From: Chitinophaga sancti
GTDB taxonomy: Bacteria > Bacteroidota > Bacteroidia > Chitinophagales > Chitinophagaceae
Length of the DNA: 64,000 nucleotides
Reading direction: 5' to 3'
Assembly: GCF_034087045.1 (NCBI RefSeq)
Contig: NZ_CP139247.1
Coordinates: 992,001-1,056,000, forward strand
Below are positions 20,201 to 29,284 of the stretch, piece by piece. Below the pieces are notes generated by a model. The model saw only the letters and a list, made by a program, of their open reading frames with translations. It was not told the origin of the DNA and did no database searches. A program made the position numbers and the translations under genes. Each line of letters begins with the position of its first letter. Position 1 is the first letter of the stretch.

Positions 20201-23200
20201 CTACAGCTGTACCACCCACTGCACTTGTGAACCAGGCAATGTCCGCATCATTGGCAGATGTTGCGATGAGGGTTGCCGTATTACCGCTACATACATTCAC
20301 GGTAGATGCAGATACATCTGGTCGTGGTGTCACTACCGCTGAGAAGTAAACATTCACAGAGGTAAGGGCAGTGAGCAGGCCATTGATACTTACCATCACA
20401 CCATTGAACGTTTTGGTGGTAGGTATGGTCACTCTGAACTTGTTGCCAGTGTTCAGCAGCATAAGACGGATCGGGTTATCACCGAGATAACGCGCATCGC
20501 CATTGGCAGTAGCACCATTATATGTTTCTACCCTGATACCGCCCAGCAATGTAGCATCTGCTACTTTGCCAGGAATTTCCAGATCCAGCGTAATGCTGTC
20601 ACCGGCAGGGTAAGTATTGTTATACCTCAACAGCTGACCGATATAACCAGCAGCACTTAAGGTAGCATTGATAGTGGATGCAGAGTTTGCATTCTGGTCT
20701 ACTGCCAGTGCAGGATTGCTTACAGAACACAACAGACATACACCGCTGATAATAGGACTTTGCTGTGAAGTCGCATAGCTACAAGGGGTTGGCTCTGTAG
20801 GCAGGTTGATATCTACCCTCACAGCAGTGCGGGTAGCGCTGGTACAACCATTCACCGGATCTTTTACTTCCACATAGTAGATAGCCGCTGCTGTGAGCGC
20901 CCCTGTGGTGAAAGTGGTGGAATTTGATTTCAGCAGATTGCCACCTGCCGGTGCATCGTACCAGTTGTATTGATATGCCGGATTTGGACTAAGCACCGTG
21001 AAGGTAGCCGTCTGGCCGGAGTTGATAGTTTGGGTAGCCGGATTTACTAATGGCTGTGGCAGGCCTACCATTACGTAAACTGCTTTACGCACAGGGTTTG
21101 CGCAACCACTGCTCGATACGCCTTCTACATAGTAGATCGCATTGGTTGTTGGTGTTACCGCATAGGTAGCACCGGTAGCCAGGGCTGTACCACCTGTAGG
21201 CTGGGTATACCAGCGGAAAGTAGTACCAGGACCTGTCGCCTTCAGGGTAGCAGTAGCACCCGCACATACATATACCGTATCTTTTTCTACTGTAGGCGTA
21301 CCTGCAAAGATCTCGGCTGAATATACTTTCAGGGCTGTGAGTGCTGTAGCCAGACCATTCAACCGGATATTCACCCTGTCATAGGCAGCACCAGGAGCGA
21401 ATGTATAAATCAGGTCTCTGTTACCATTCAGCAATTGCAGGTTCAGGAGACCACTGTTCAGGGTCACTGCATCACCATTAGCAGTCGCATTGTTGGAAGA
21501 AGAGATCTGGATACCAGCTAATGCACTCAGATCTGTCAGGCCTGTATTGAAGCCCAGCCTGATCCTGACGCTGTCTCCCTTCACACCAGGTGCAGGGAAA
21601 ATAAGGGATTGCTGTACATAAGAACCTACACCCAGGATAGTGTGGATCACAGAAGCAGTAGCAGTACTGTTGTCCACCGCAGAATCCTGTTTCTCTACAT
21701 AGCAACCTACGCAGATACCACTGGTAGTAGACACCTGTGAGCCAGCACCGCCACAATCAATATCACCAACAGGGGTTGGACCACCTGTGCCATTCAGCGT
21801 GATAGGGACTGGTGTACGCAGACTCTTACAGTTTGCATCGCTGAGCGACACAGCTTCTACATAATATGTAACATTCGCAGATACCGGAGGGGTAGTGAAC
21901 TGAGAACCTACATATACAGGCGTACCACCTGTAGGCACTGTATACCAGTTGTACTGGTAAGCAGCATTTGGCGATACAACATTGAAAGTAGGCGTTGCAC
22001 TTTCTGCTACGGAAGCAGAAGATGGCGTCACATTCACACCTGGCAAACCAACTTTCACCTGTACGGGGGTACGTTTTTCACTACCACAGCTATCAGCACC
22101 AACAGCGGTTACGAAGTAGGTAGTGTCTTTAGTAACAACGGGTGTAGTGAAGGTCGTGCCATAACCTACCGGTGTACCACCCGTGTAGGAGGTATACCAT
22201 TGATAGGTGTAGCCAGTCGGACCTACAGCAGTCAATGTAGCAGATGATCCGCTACATGCATATACAGTGGATGCTGACACCTGAGCGATCGGGGTCACCA
22301 CCTGTGCATAATAAACATTGTAAGAAGAGAGGGCGGCCAGTAAACCATTCAGGCGAATTTCGACACGGTCAAAATCTTTGGTCGCCACAAAGGTGTAGGC
22401 AGATTGCTGTTCACCATTCAGGAGACGAACCCCCAACAGCTCAGGAGACAATGCTGCCATATCTGCATCAGCAGGACGTGCACCATTACCAGTACCTACG
22501 CTTAAACCAGCGAGCAAAGTTGCATCCAGCAGACCAGTGGTCGTACCAAGGCCGATACGGATAGAGTCACCTGCTTTTCCTGATTTAGGGAATACCAGAT
22601 CCTGGTAAAGAGTTGCACCCAGACCAACATTGATACGCATAGTGGAAGCTGTGGTCGCAGATGCATCTACTGCATTGTCAGCGTTAGACACACCGCACAA
22701 CAGACAGAGTAAACCGGTAATGCCATTATTCTGTGTAGTAGCGCCGCTACAGCTCAGGGCACCGTTGCCGGTAGTATCAGTTACATCGACAGTAACAGCT
22801 GTCCGTTCTATACTGATCAATCCATCAGTCGGAGACACAGCTTCTACATAATAAGTCTTATCTGCATAATTGGGTGGGGTAGTAAAGGTACTACCTGTAT
22901 GTACAGGTGCACCGCCGGTAGGCACATCGTACCAGTTGAATACCGCATTAGGAATGCCTGGTATACTGGCAGTGAGCGTAGCCGTCTGACCTGCATTTAC
23001 ATTGGCAGGGCTTGGGGTGACCGTTACCGGTATCATCGCCGCTACTTCATAAATGTACAGTGAGTTATCAGCTGCCACCAGGCTGCTGAGGTCTATAGTT
23101 GCGGCATCGAAATCCTTTGTAACAGGGATTGCCACGCGCACTTTGCTGATAGTATCTTTTGATAAGAGATCCAATGTTAACAATGGAGAATTCAATGCCG

Positions 23201-26009
23201 TACGGTCATTGTTGCTCACATTGTTCATGGAGGTGGTTACACCGATATTACCCAGCAGGGATGCATTGGCAATCGGATCACCTTTCACACCCAGGATCAG
23301 GATAATGCTGTCTCCAGGGTGATAAACACCAGGGAAGGTGATCTTCTGACCTACAGAAGTAGCTACACCCAGTGGCAGAGAAAGACGGGAAGCAGTAGTT
23401 GTATCACCATCAATAGCCAGCTGTGGATTCTGTACACTACAGAGTGCACAGGCTACGCCGGTAGTAATAGGGGAAGTCTGGTCGGTGCCATATGTCCATA
23501 ATGGGCCATTGCCGCCACCTATGGTGACAGGAACTGCGGTACGCACAAAACTGGTGGTACCGGCAGGATCCAGTGCTTCTACATAATAGGTTGTATTGCG
23601 GATGAGCGCAGGACTTGTAAAAGCGCTACCACCGCTGAATACCGGTGAACCACCGGTAGGAGTGGTGTACCAGTTGTAAGTAGGATTGGAGATCCTGATA
23701 GAAGGCGTTAAAGTAATGCCTGTGTTGTAAGCAGTTTTTGCCGGGTTAGGCGTCACTGATACAGGGATCATAGCCGCTACTTCGTACAGTTTGAGAGAAC
23801 CGGATAAACCAAGCAATCCGCCAAAGTCAACCTTCACACCATCGAAAGTATTGGTAGCAGGAATGGCGACTTTGAACTTGCGGGTGTTATTCAATCCCCC
23901 GCCGAGTAACTGCAGTTTCACAACTGCATCGTCCAGTGTTCTGGTATCATTGTTAGATACTGCAGGACCCGCAATGCTATTCTGGTAAGTGGTTACACTT
24001 ACTTTAGGCAGTAATACCGCCGCAAGGTTTTCAGTAGGCGCTTCCAGAAAGAGGACGATACTATCGCCTGCCTGATATACACCTGGCATTTTTACCAGCT
24101 GGCCTATGGTAGACAATATACCTAATGGTACAGTCAGGGTAGAGGCAGTAGTAGTATCGCCATCAGCAGCCGATGCCGAATCTGTCACCGTACAACCAGC
24201 ACAGGCCACTCCACCGGTGATGGGGCTTTCCTGATCCTGGCCATAACTCCAGATAGTTCCCGGACCACCGGCGACCTTGATAGTGACAGGTGTTCTGACA
24301 TAGCTGCTCAGGTTATTATCAGGATCATAAGCTTCTGCATAATAAGTTGATGTTCTGGACAGGGCAGGCGTTGTAAACGGATTACCGGTAGATACAGGAG
24401 CCCCGCCAGTAGCAGTCGTATACCATCTAAAGGTGGGCGTACTCACTCTTGAATCGATGCTGGCAGTCAGGGTTTCTGTGTTGCCGGCAGTGATAGTAGG
24501 TGCCGCCGGAGAAACAGTAACCGGAATCACGGCAGCTGCTTCATAAATGCGCAATGCACCAAAAGCAGTAAATGCAGTACCGAGATCGATTCTTACACCA
24601 TTAAAATCTTCATTAGCAGGAATTGTAACCCTGATCTTAGGTGTATTGCCCAGACCCAGGCCGGAGGCTTGTAAATGTACCAGACTATTATTGAGCTGGA
24701 TCGCATCATTATTAGGAGTGGTACCCTGATAAGTAGATACCTGGATAGCTGATAATGCAGCGACAGATATTAACTGGCCAGGTACATCCAGGTCCAGCAC
24801 GATTTCATCACCGGCTTTGTAGTTGCCAGGAAATGCAATGAACTGCCCTACAGTGGACAATGCACCTACCGGCATGGAGAGGGTAGAGGCGGTGGTGGTA
24901 TCACCATCTATTGCATTGTCCGGATTATCGACAACACAACCAGCACAGGCCAAACCATTCGTCAGTGTGCTGACTTGCCGGTCGCCATACATCCAGAGCA
25001 GACCAGCGCCGCCGCCTACCAGTACCTGTACGGGTGTGCGTACAGGGCTTACCAGACCATCTGCAGGATTGGTAGCTTCTACATAGAAAGTAGTTGTTCG
25101 GTTTAATACAGGGGTGGTAAAGTTAGTGCCACTGCCAATCGCAGTTCCACCATCAGGTTCTGTATACCATTGGAAGGTAGCCCCTGGAATACGGGGCAAA
25201 GCTGCAGAGAGGGCGACTGTACCACCAGTGATGACTGCAGGGGTGGCAGGTGTCAATGTTACAGGCTGAAATGCAGTTACTTCATACACACGTAGAGTAC
25301 TGAATCCACCTACGACTGCAGAGAGGTTCAGCTGCACTTCGTCAAAAGTATGTGAGATGGGGACAACGACCCTGACTTTGGGTGTACTGCCGATGCCTAG
25401 TCCCAGCAGGTAGAATCTCACCAGATTATTATTCAGCGAGATCTGATCGTTGTTACCCACACCTGTATTGAAGGTGCTAACAGAAATAGCACTCAGCAGG
25501 GAGAGGGTTACGTTCTGGTCAGGGATTTCCAGATCAAATGCAATCGCATCGCCTGATTGATAGGTACCGGAAAATGTGAGCTGAAGCCCTACGCCGCCGA
25601 CAACGCCGACAGGCAGGTTCATAGTTGCAGCAGTATTGGCATTGCCATCTACAGCATTTGCTGCATCACTCACACTACAGGTAGCACAGGCCAGGCCAAA
25701 GGTGACTACATTCGGATTCCCTCCGGAACTCCAGAGGGGACCATCTGCGAAATAAGTACCTGAAGTATACCAGGTTTGCCAGTGTGGTTGCTTTTGCAAT
25801 ACAGGCGCATAGGGATGTAGCGCTGCATACGCCTGCAACCATGACAGGGCGTTGTTGTTTTTAATGTCGTTGCTAAAGTCGGCAGCAACTGGCGTAGAAG
25901 TTTTCTTAGCAAAGGAAACTCCTGCCGGCAACCCAACCATGCAAAGACATGAAAAAATAGTAAGAATAAAAGCTCTTAGGGAGCCTTTAAGAGTAGCGTT
26001 AAGATGCAT
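14229..26009 (-). CDS. giant repeat surface adhesin with T9SS type B sorting domain
   Basis: About 3,926 residues. A signal peptide covers roughly residues 1-37. Two repeat types fill the body. The first is a CxxC-bearing module of about 185 residues (nine copies, each starting near C-x-x-C then AxD...TxS), which may be a jelly-roll carbohydrate-binding fold. The second is an Ig-like domain of the CHU_C-associated type (PF19081), of which I count 26, each with WYT..GGT, FTTPxL and YYVEA. Copies alternate in the first two thirds; the last eleven Ig domains are tandem. One fibronectin III domain and the gliding-motility-associated C-terminal domain (FVPNVFTPNGDGFNDIHYVYG) end the protein. It should be exported by T9SS and anchored at the surface. 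The start is taken at the ATG complementary to 26007-26009; a TTG three codons upstream is less likely. DNA-level repeats invite recombination and misassembly. Confidence 0.93.
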   Translation of the reverse strand: MHLNATLKGSLRAFILTIFSCLCMVGLPAGVSFAKKTSTPVAADFSNDIKNNNALSWLQAYAALHPYAPVLQKQPHWQTWYTSGTYFADGPLWSSGGNPNVVTFGLACATCSVSDAANAVDGNANTAATMNLPVGVVGGVGLQLTFSGTYQSGDAIAFDLEIPDQNVTLSLLSAISVSTFNTGVGNNDQISLNNNLVRFYLLGLGIGSTPKVRVVVPISHTFDEVQLNLSAVVGGFSTLRVYEVTAFQPVTLTPATPAVITGGTVALSAALPRIPGATFQWYTEPDGGTAIGSGTNFTTPVLNRTTTFYVEATNPADGLVSPVRTPVQVLVGGGAGLLWMYGDRQVSTLTNGLACAGCVVDNPDNAIDGDTTTASTLSMPVGALSTVGQFIAFPGNYKAGDEIVLDLDVPGQLISVAALSAIQVSTYQGTTPNNDAIQLNNSLVHLQASGLGLGNTPKIRVTIPANEDFNGVRIDLGTAFTAFGALRIYEAAAVIPVTVSPAAPTITAGNTETLTASIDSRVSTPTFRWYTTATGGAPVSTGNPFTTPALSRTSTYYAEAYDPDNNLSSYVRTPVTIKVAGGPGTIWSYGQDQESPITGGVACAGCTVTDSASAADGDTTTASTLTVPLGILSTIGQLVKMPGVYQAGDSIVLFLEAPTENLAAVLLPKVSVTTYQNSIAGPAVSNNDTRTLDDAVVKLQLLGGGLNNTRKFKVAIPATNTFDGVKVDFGGLLGLSGSLKLYEVAAMIPVSVTPNPAKTAYNTGITLTPSIRISNPTYNWYTTPTGGSPVFSGGSAFTSPALIRNTTYYVEALDPAGTTSFVRTAVPVTIGGGNGPLWTYGTDQTSPITTGVACALCSVQNPQLAIDGDTTTASRLSLPLGVATSVGQKITFPGVYHPGDSIILILGVKGDPIANASLLGNIGVTTSMNNVSNNDRTALNSPLLTLDLLSKDTISKVRVAIPVTKDFDAATIDLSSLVAADNSLYIYEVAAMIPVTVTPSPANVNAGQTATLTASIPGIPNAVFNWYDVPTGGAPVHTGSTFTTPPNYADKTYYVEAVSPTDGLISIERTAVTVDVTDTTGNGALSCSGATTQNNGITGLLCLLCGVSNADNAVDASATTASTMRINVGLGATLYQDLVFPKSGKAGDSIRIGLGTTTGLLDATLLAGLSVGTGNGARPADADMAALSPELLGVRLLNGEQQSAYTFVATKDFDRVEIRLNGLLAALSSYNVYYAQVVTPIAQVSASTVYACSGSSATLTAVGPTGYTYQWYTSYTGGTPVGYGTTFTTPVVTKDTTYFVTAVGADSCGSEKRTPVQVKVGLPGVNVTPSSASVAESATPTFNVVSPNAAYQYNWYTVPTGGTPVYVGSQFTTPPVSANVTYYVEAVSLSDANCKSLRTPVPITLNGTGGPTPVGDIDCGGAGSQVSTTSGICVGCYVEKQDSAVDNSTATASVIHTILGVGSYVQQSLIFPAPGVKGDSVRIRLGFNTGLTDLSALAGIQISSSNNATANGDAVTLNSGLLNLQLLNGNRDLIYTFAPGAAYDRVNIRLNGLATALTALKVYSAEIFAGTPTVEKDTVYVCAGATATLKATGPGTTFRWYTQPTGGTALATGATYAVTPTTNAIYYVEGVSSSGCANPVRKAVYVMVGLPQPLVNPATQTINSGQTATFTVLSPNPAYQYNWYDAPAGGNLLKSNSTTFTTGALTAAAIYYVEVKDPVNGCTSATRTAVRVDINLPTEPTPCSYATSQQSPIISGVCLLCSVSNPALAVDQNANSASTINATLSAAGYIGQLLRYNNTYPAGDSITLDLEIPGKVADATLLGGIRVETYNGATANGDARYLGDNPIRLMLLNTGNKFRVTIPTTKTFNGVMVSINGLLTALTSVNVYFSAVVTPRPDVSASTVNVCSGNTATLIATSANDADIAWFTSAVGGTAVATGDTFTTAALNASVTYYAEASRFGCANPTRVPVMVSVGNTPVAPTAAAKNICAGDQVTLLATAPSGATFRWYTAPTGGTLLASTPNYTTNALTADTAFYVEADNNGCISTTRTRVAVTVNAVPTGLTVTPMGTSISSGQSATFTAHATGTNLIYKWYNAAGDSIFTGAVFNTGAITATATYTVEAVNAAGCKTASRVSVTATVIPGNNDIPCDAATSETNTANGICIGCYVENPALSVDNSTASNATLHVILGLTGGYVQQTLIFPQVSELNDSVQISLSFPNSLADVGLLGTIQVGSYNGATSNNDFVALNASGINVSLLNGNSQALVGFRPKGLFDRIVVRLNSGLATALSAVNIHYASRLVGLPVVTGDTICAGNRATLLAAGPSNVSFRWYTTAVGGTSIFTGTSYETPALNTTTTYYVEAVKTSLTCPNPVRVPVTAVVDPVPDVPALDTTSITVCSGSTATFNVKPVTGVTYRWYTALSGGTAIATGNSFTTPALNTTTVYYVEASNAAGCSNTTRTMVTANVITQPAAVTVTPGSAEVCAGSSVQLVASAATNGVVFRWYTTPTGGTAIFEGATFTTPVLNTTTTYYVEAAAGICASATRTAATVKVNAIPGAPTVNVSPANGQVISGQTATLTVSPAAMGVTYNWYTDAVGGTPVFTGNVFTTGALTSDIIYYVEAVADSATCGSQRTAVSLTVTVAPNTACDFANAQTNSTTAICVLCSVQDAANTTDADIDNYSLLSVPLAAGSGSVQQSLIFPGAAAAGDSVRLVLELPAQALDASLLGAIEISSYNGSTANNDALLLNSSNLHVSLLSGSNKFTVAFAPGAAYDRVQVKLRGGVISALVNLRIYYASRQVSAPVVAVRSTTICSGTTATLKATASAEASIEWYNAAGTKVGDGPTFTTPVLTANTTYYAQTVRTSNGCANPNRVSVAVNVVPALTTPTVTSANICSGNTATLTATVTGTNITTKWYSAPVGGTLLFTGTTYVTNALTADTAFYVETSNSSCTLATRVKATVTVGAGAPTPTLTANNVNICSGQQATFTVTSGTTGITYKWYTTLTGGTPVFTGATYTTGALTTSTVYYVEAVNTASGCTAGGARVTATANVSLNPDAPVVSATSVDVCTGQDAVLSVSTPQSGVTYQWYDAATAGTLVGSGTSITIRNVTANADYYVEAVNASGCVNTGGRTKVSVVATASPGTPTVTAASVSVCQGNTASLSVQNPNAAFTYRWYSTATGGTALGTGTSFTTPAINADAQFYVEATNGNNCTSAARASVSITVSNTAPTPVLESNNITTCSGTTATLRVISNTSGIDYNWYTTATGGTPVFTGATFATPTLNATTTYYVEAVSTTSGCGSSSARVSATVTVGTSPDAPTLVSGSVKVCAGNDGTLTVLNPQTGATYQWYNAATGGTLVFTGPVFNVTAVTANTTYYVQTLIGISCVSATRTAGSIVVDNSATTPEVVSTNVTTCVGGTATLSVLNPDASLTYRWYDAPSGGNLLSTGPDYTTAALSTNTTYYVEALNSSGCSSLARRGVTVTIVNTIDAPVATSGATVCSGNTVVLSVTSPVSGYSYKWYTTATGGTPVFTGANFTTPQLTANTTYYVEAATGGCVSVSRTMVQVTVNATPAAPVVVNSAVVTCASSTAILQVQNPNASLTYQWFTTNTGGTAVGTGSSFTTPAITGTTMYYVEAQNPNGCASNTRTAVTVSIGTPGNNAVVSGDEAGICPGLGATLTATSTTTGATFSWYTTATGGTAVATGVSFTTPAITATTTYYVEVASSGGCTSGTRVAATVTVLQPLDAPVVSVDTALTTTNAVTFTWDPVAGATGYEVTTNNGTTYTAPSSGSTGTTHTVYGLTPGQPVTIQVRALGSESCETSALSNAVTGESKNPQGNSIFVPNVFTPNGDGFNDIHYVYGNKVASIVMMYYNQYGQLIYETRDQARGWDGTMSGVQQPVGVYIYVLKATLRDGTIVNKKGTVTIVR

Positions 26010-26664
26010 AGAAATCAATTGGTTCGGGTTATAAAGCGTGTATGTTTTTCACAGTTTTTGTTTTCAAGGAATTCAGGTCAATTATGCACCACATTGAGTC
26101 TGGCGTCCATAGGCCACTCAAGAGGATACACAGCACACATTAATTAATGTCTATGCATTGGCAAGGTCATGAAGGGGAGTAGCAATAAATAAGATATGGC
26201 TAAAACAGGGGTAGTCTGATTCGGTTGATATATTCACGAACACACATTTTTAAGAACCCATCGGTCAGAATACGGTACGAATTTAGGTTGATAGGGTGGG
26301 AAAGCAGCTGTTCTTTTCGTTCAGTATTTGAACGCTATTCATTCTATTCATTTCAACATTTCAGAAATCTTTTTATCCAGTTTTATCAACCAGACAATAA
26401 ATTGTTATAGTACTATGATTAACAATGCATTTAGTTGGCAGTACTAATATGAAATCAAACTAATCAGATAAAAATTACTTTTAAATAGGCGTTGCCACAT
26501 TATTATACGCAATTGATTTACATCATATTTTAAATTTCATTCATTTATATATGTTTTGTTCATTTTGTTCATTTTTATGAGAAAAAATCTAAACTAAAAA
26601 GCGCTACGTAAGTTTACCCTTGATTACCAAAATCCGATTACAAAAATCCATTTCTTGTCCCCGT
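26010..26664. other. divergent intergenic region between the adhesin and the NTPase
   Basis: AT-rich, without a supported gene. It must hold the promoters of the leftward adhesin unit and the rightward NTPase gene. A tandem 9-bp direct repeat TTTTGTTCA lies at 26554-26562 and 26563-26571, about 95 bases before the NTPase start, and could be a regulator site. A 61-codon rightward frame at 26225 has no supporting features. Confidence 0.5.
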
Positions 26665-29229
26665 ATGATAGATCTCTCCTATGACTTTATCATAACTCTA
26701 CAGAAAGAAGTTTCGAGACGTTTTGGCGTTGACTCTGTAACGGCTAGTGATTGCAAACGATTGTCACTCGCCATATCTGATGTAACCGGCAAATTGGTTA
26801 GTGAGACAACTCTAAAGAGAGTTTTTGGGTTTGCTGTAACACAGCATAGTTTTTCGCGCTATACTTTGAATACCCTGGCGCAATATTGTAATTATAAGGA
26901 CTGGGAAGATTTTCAGACCAGACATTTCACGCAATCCACTTCCGGGGAAGTTGTAAAGGATGGTAAATGGGCAGAACTAAAGAGTAAAGGAGCTGCCGTA
27001 TCCCATTATACCTTAGTAACGCTCAAGAACCGCTCCGGCATTCCATTTCAGAATACAGTATCCAGAGCATTCGGCGTTGCCCATATAGAGCGGTTCCTGG
27101 AAGGAACTTATCCTGCTACTGCCCTCATCGCGCCAAGCGGATGGGGTAAATCCACTACGCTTGTACACCTGGTAGAACACTTCTGGTATAGCAAAGAAGC
27201 AAAATATCCGCACGACATATGCTGGTTCATCCACGCTCACGCCGCAGGAAGCTTGTTTCTGCGTGGCCTCAATCTTAGTAACTGGCTGGACGATCAGCTC
27301 AGCCTCGGGCAACGGGAAAATTTCAGGGAATACTTTAAAGCACATTTTGATAAAATAGGCGGTAGACTCATACTCATTATCGATGGCTTCGACGAAATCA
27401 CGATGTCCAGCGATAAACTAAAATTGATGTATACCAAGCTGGAAGAATTTGTCTACTCCAATGATGAATTCCCGTGGATAAAAGTGATCCTCTCTGTTCG
27501 TAGCAATACCTGGTCAGAAATATTTCACAATGACCAGCGCATGCCGCCATTCGGACGCTATTGGTACCTGGGTCCTGAAATGGATGAAGAAACCAATATC
27601 AACATCCCCCGTATGACGGAACAGGAAGTAAAGTCCGTGCTCTATAATCATCGCATGGATCCTGCTGTGGTACGCACTTTCAGCGAAAGTTTCCTGCAAA
27701 AACTGCGATACCCTTTTTATCTGCAACTCTTTTGTCAGCTCAATACAGGTGAGAATTCATTTATCAATGAACACCTGAGCCTTTATGAAATGGTCTCGCG
27801 GTTCGTGCAAATGAAAGTATTCAGCACGAACAACAACAATTTTAAGATCAACATCATTAATAAGCTCCTGGAGCTACTCGACTATGGCAAGAAGGGACAA
27901 TATGTCGAAAAGAGCGCACTCCTGAATAAGAATGCAGAATTATTCTCCGCGTACAAAGAACTTCTTTCTGAAAATATACTGGTGGAAGAAAATCTGAGTC
28001 AGGACATTATGTTCTACGTGAAGGTTCGTTTTGCCCATCAGTTCCTGATGGAGTACTTTATGGCCATGCACTTTGTGGCCCAGGGTCAGCAACAGACAGG
28101 AGAAGGGGTATTTATGAATGTGATCAGCCATCTGCCATCCTCCCCCTTCCGTACCGGTATTTTCAAGTGGATGCTGCGTTACGCCATCAACAACGAGCAG
28201 CAGGAGAGCATCCGGCAGATGTTCCACCTTTCCTTATCCAATATTGAGAAATCACAATTGCTGGAATACCTTGCTGTACATTATCAGCAGGAAGGAAACA
28301 GGGAAATGTCGCTGAAATCCATCTTCCCGATGGGCTACTTTAAAAAGTATCCACTCAGCAAAATCCTGAACGACAACTTTATTCACTTTGGTAAGCGGAA
28401 AGTGCTAGTCGCCTTGTTAGATCTGGCAGAACTGCCGGAAGATAAACTAAAGATCAGAAGCATCCTCTTCATTATGTCGCTCCTGCAACTGGATGCAGAG
28501 CAATGCGAACAGGAACTGCATTTCATCAAAAAAATCGTTCAACGCGAAATGACGGAGGAGGAGCTGTGGGTCACTCCCTACGACCTCTTTCTATTTATAT
28601 ATGAATACCTGAAATTTGGTATCGTCAACGAAAGCATCAAAGATAAGCTCTACAGTTACGGACGATATCTGAATGGAAGTACCAGGCAGACACCCTCTGT
28701 GTCCCACGAACTGGTATTCAGGTTTTCAGGCTTTGCCTTCGCACTGCTGCATGATTTTGGCCATATGGCTAATTATTCCAAACGGATCTTTGAATGCTAT
28801 CCGGCCCTGGTATATCAGAAGCACGATCCTGTCAGGCTTTCTTTGCTGAGCTGGCAGGCCTATGCAGCCATTGGCCAACATGATATATCTACCGCATTGA
28901 AAATCAGCCGGCATGCCGAGCTGTTGTTAAAAAACTATTCATTTGATCATACCAATGGCAGGCACCTGGAAGTATTGCACAAACTGATGCAGGGATATGC
29001 CTGTATGCTTGAAAATGAATTAAACAAAGCCATACGACTGACAGAGACTGCCATGGAGATTTCCCAGAAAATGGATTTGAAGTTGCTGATGATGATGGCG
29101 CTGCAATTATTACAAAAAATCTATATGGCACTGAAGGCTGAAAAACAATTACATATTACGCGGCAACAGCTGCAATTAATAGGCACCAGCACGTCATTCA
29201 AGCAGCTGGATAAGCAGTGGGGACAATAG
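26665..29229 (+). CDS. STAND/NACHT-type NTPase with N-terminal helical domain
   Basis: An 854-residue cytoplasmic protein. Residues 1-88 form a helical domain with SETTLKRVFGF and YTLNTLAQYCNYKDWEDF, a pattern I know from Bacteroidota regulators and which resembles a helix-turn-helix. Walker A APSGWGKST is at about 156-164 and Walker B LIIDGFDEI at about 237-245; the DGFDE form is typical of NACHT/STAND ATPases. The C-terminal half is helical and TPR-like (about 640-850). STAND proteins are signal-sensing switches in transcription control, cell death or anti-phage defence; no effector domain is obvious here. I chose the ATG at 26665 over an upstream TTG at 26620. A transglutaminase-like gene follows 55 bases later. 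Confidence 0.78.
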   Translation: MIDLSYDFIITLQKEVSRRFGVDSVTASDCKRLSLAISDVTGKLVSETTLKRVFGFAVTQHSFSRYTLNTLAQYCNYKDWEDFQTRHFTQSTSGEVVKDGKWAELKSKGAAVSHYTLVTLKNRSGIPFQNTVSRAFGVAHIERFLEGTYPATALIAPSGWGKSTTLVHLVEHFWYSKEAKYPHDICWFIHAHAAGSLFLRGLNLSNWLDDQLSLGQRENFREYFKAHFDKIGGRLILIIDGFDEITMSSDKLKLMYTKLEEFVYSNDEFPWIKVILSVRSNTWSEIFHNDQRMPPFGRYWYLGPEMDEETNINIPRMTEQEVKSVLYNHRMDPAVVRTFSESFLQKLRYPFYLQLFCQLNTGENSFINEHLSLYEMVSRFVQMKVFSTNNNNFKINIINKLLELLDYGKKGQYVEKSALLNKNAELFSAYKELLSENILVEENLSQDIMFYVKVRFAHQFLMEYFMAMHFVAQGQQQTGEGVFMNVISHLPSSPFRTGIFKWMLRYAINNEQQESIRQMFHLSLSNIEKSQLLEYLAVHYQQEGNREMSLKSIFPMGYFKKYPLSKILNDNFIHFGKRKVLVALLDLAELPEDKLKIRSILFIMSLLQLDAEQCEQELHFIKKIVQREMTEEELWVTPYDLFLFIYEYLKFGIVNESIKDKLYSYGRYLNGSTRQTPSVSHELVFRFSGFAFALLHDFGHMANYSKRIFECYPALVYQKHDPVRLSLLSWQAYAAIGQHDISTALKISRHAELLLKNYSFDHTNGRHLEVLHKLMQGYACMLENELNKAIRLTETAMEISQKMDLKLLMMMALQLLQKIYMALKAEKQLHITRQQLQLIGTSTSFKQLDKQWGQ

Positions 29230-29284
29230 ACATTCAATTCTGCTTTTCATTATCTGGCATAATTTTGCGTTATTGCATTCCGTA

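Noticed and set aside
14700..25700. CRISPR-like regular repeats
   Set aside because: The periodicity is that of protein domains in one continuous frame; there is no short repeat with unique spacers.
14442..25936. Many long open frames on both strands inside the giant adhesin gene
   Set aside because: They are by-products of the repetitive Thr/Val/Ala-rich coding sequence; their products have implausible composition and repeat with the domain period.
26225..26410. A 61-codon rightward frame upstream of the NTPase
   Set aside because: Its composition is that of random AT-rich DNA, and there is no promoter or conserved motif.
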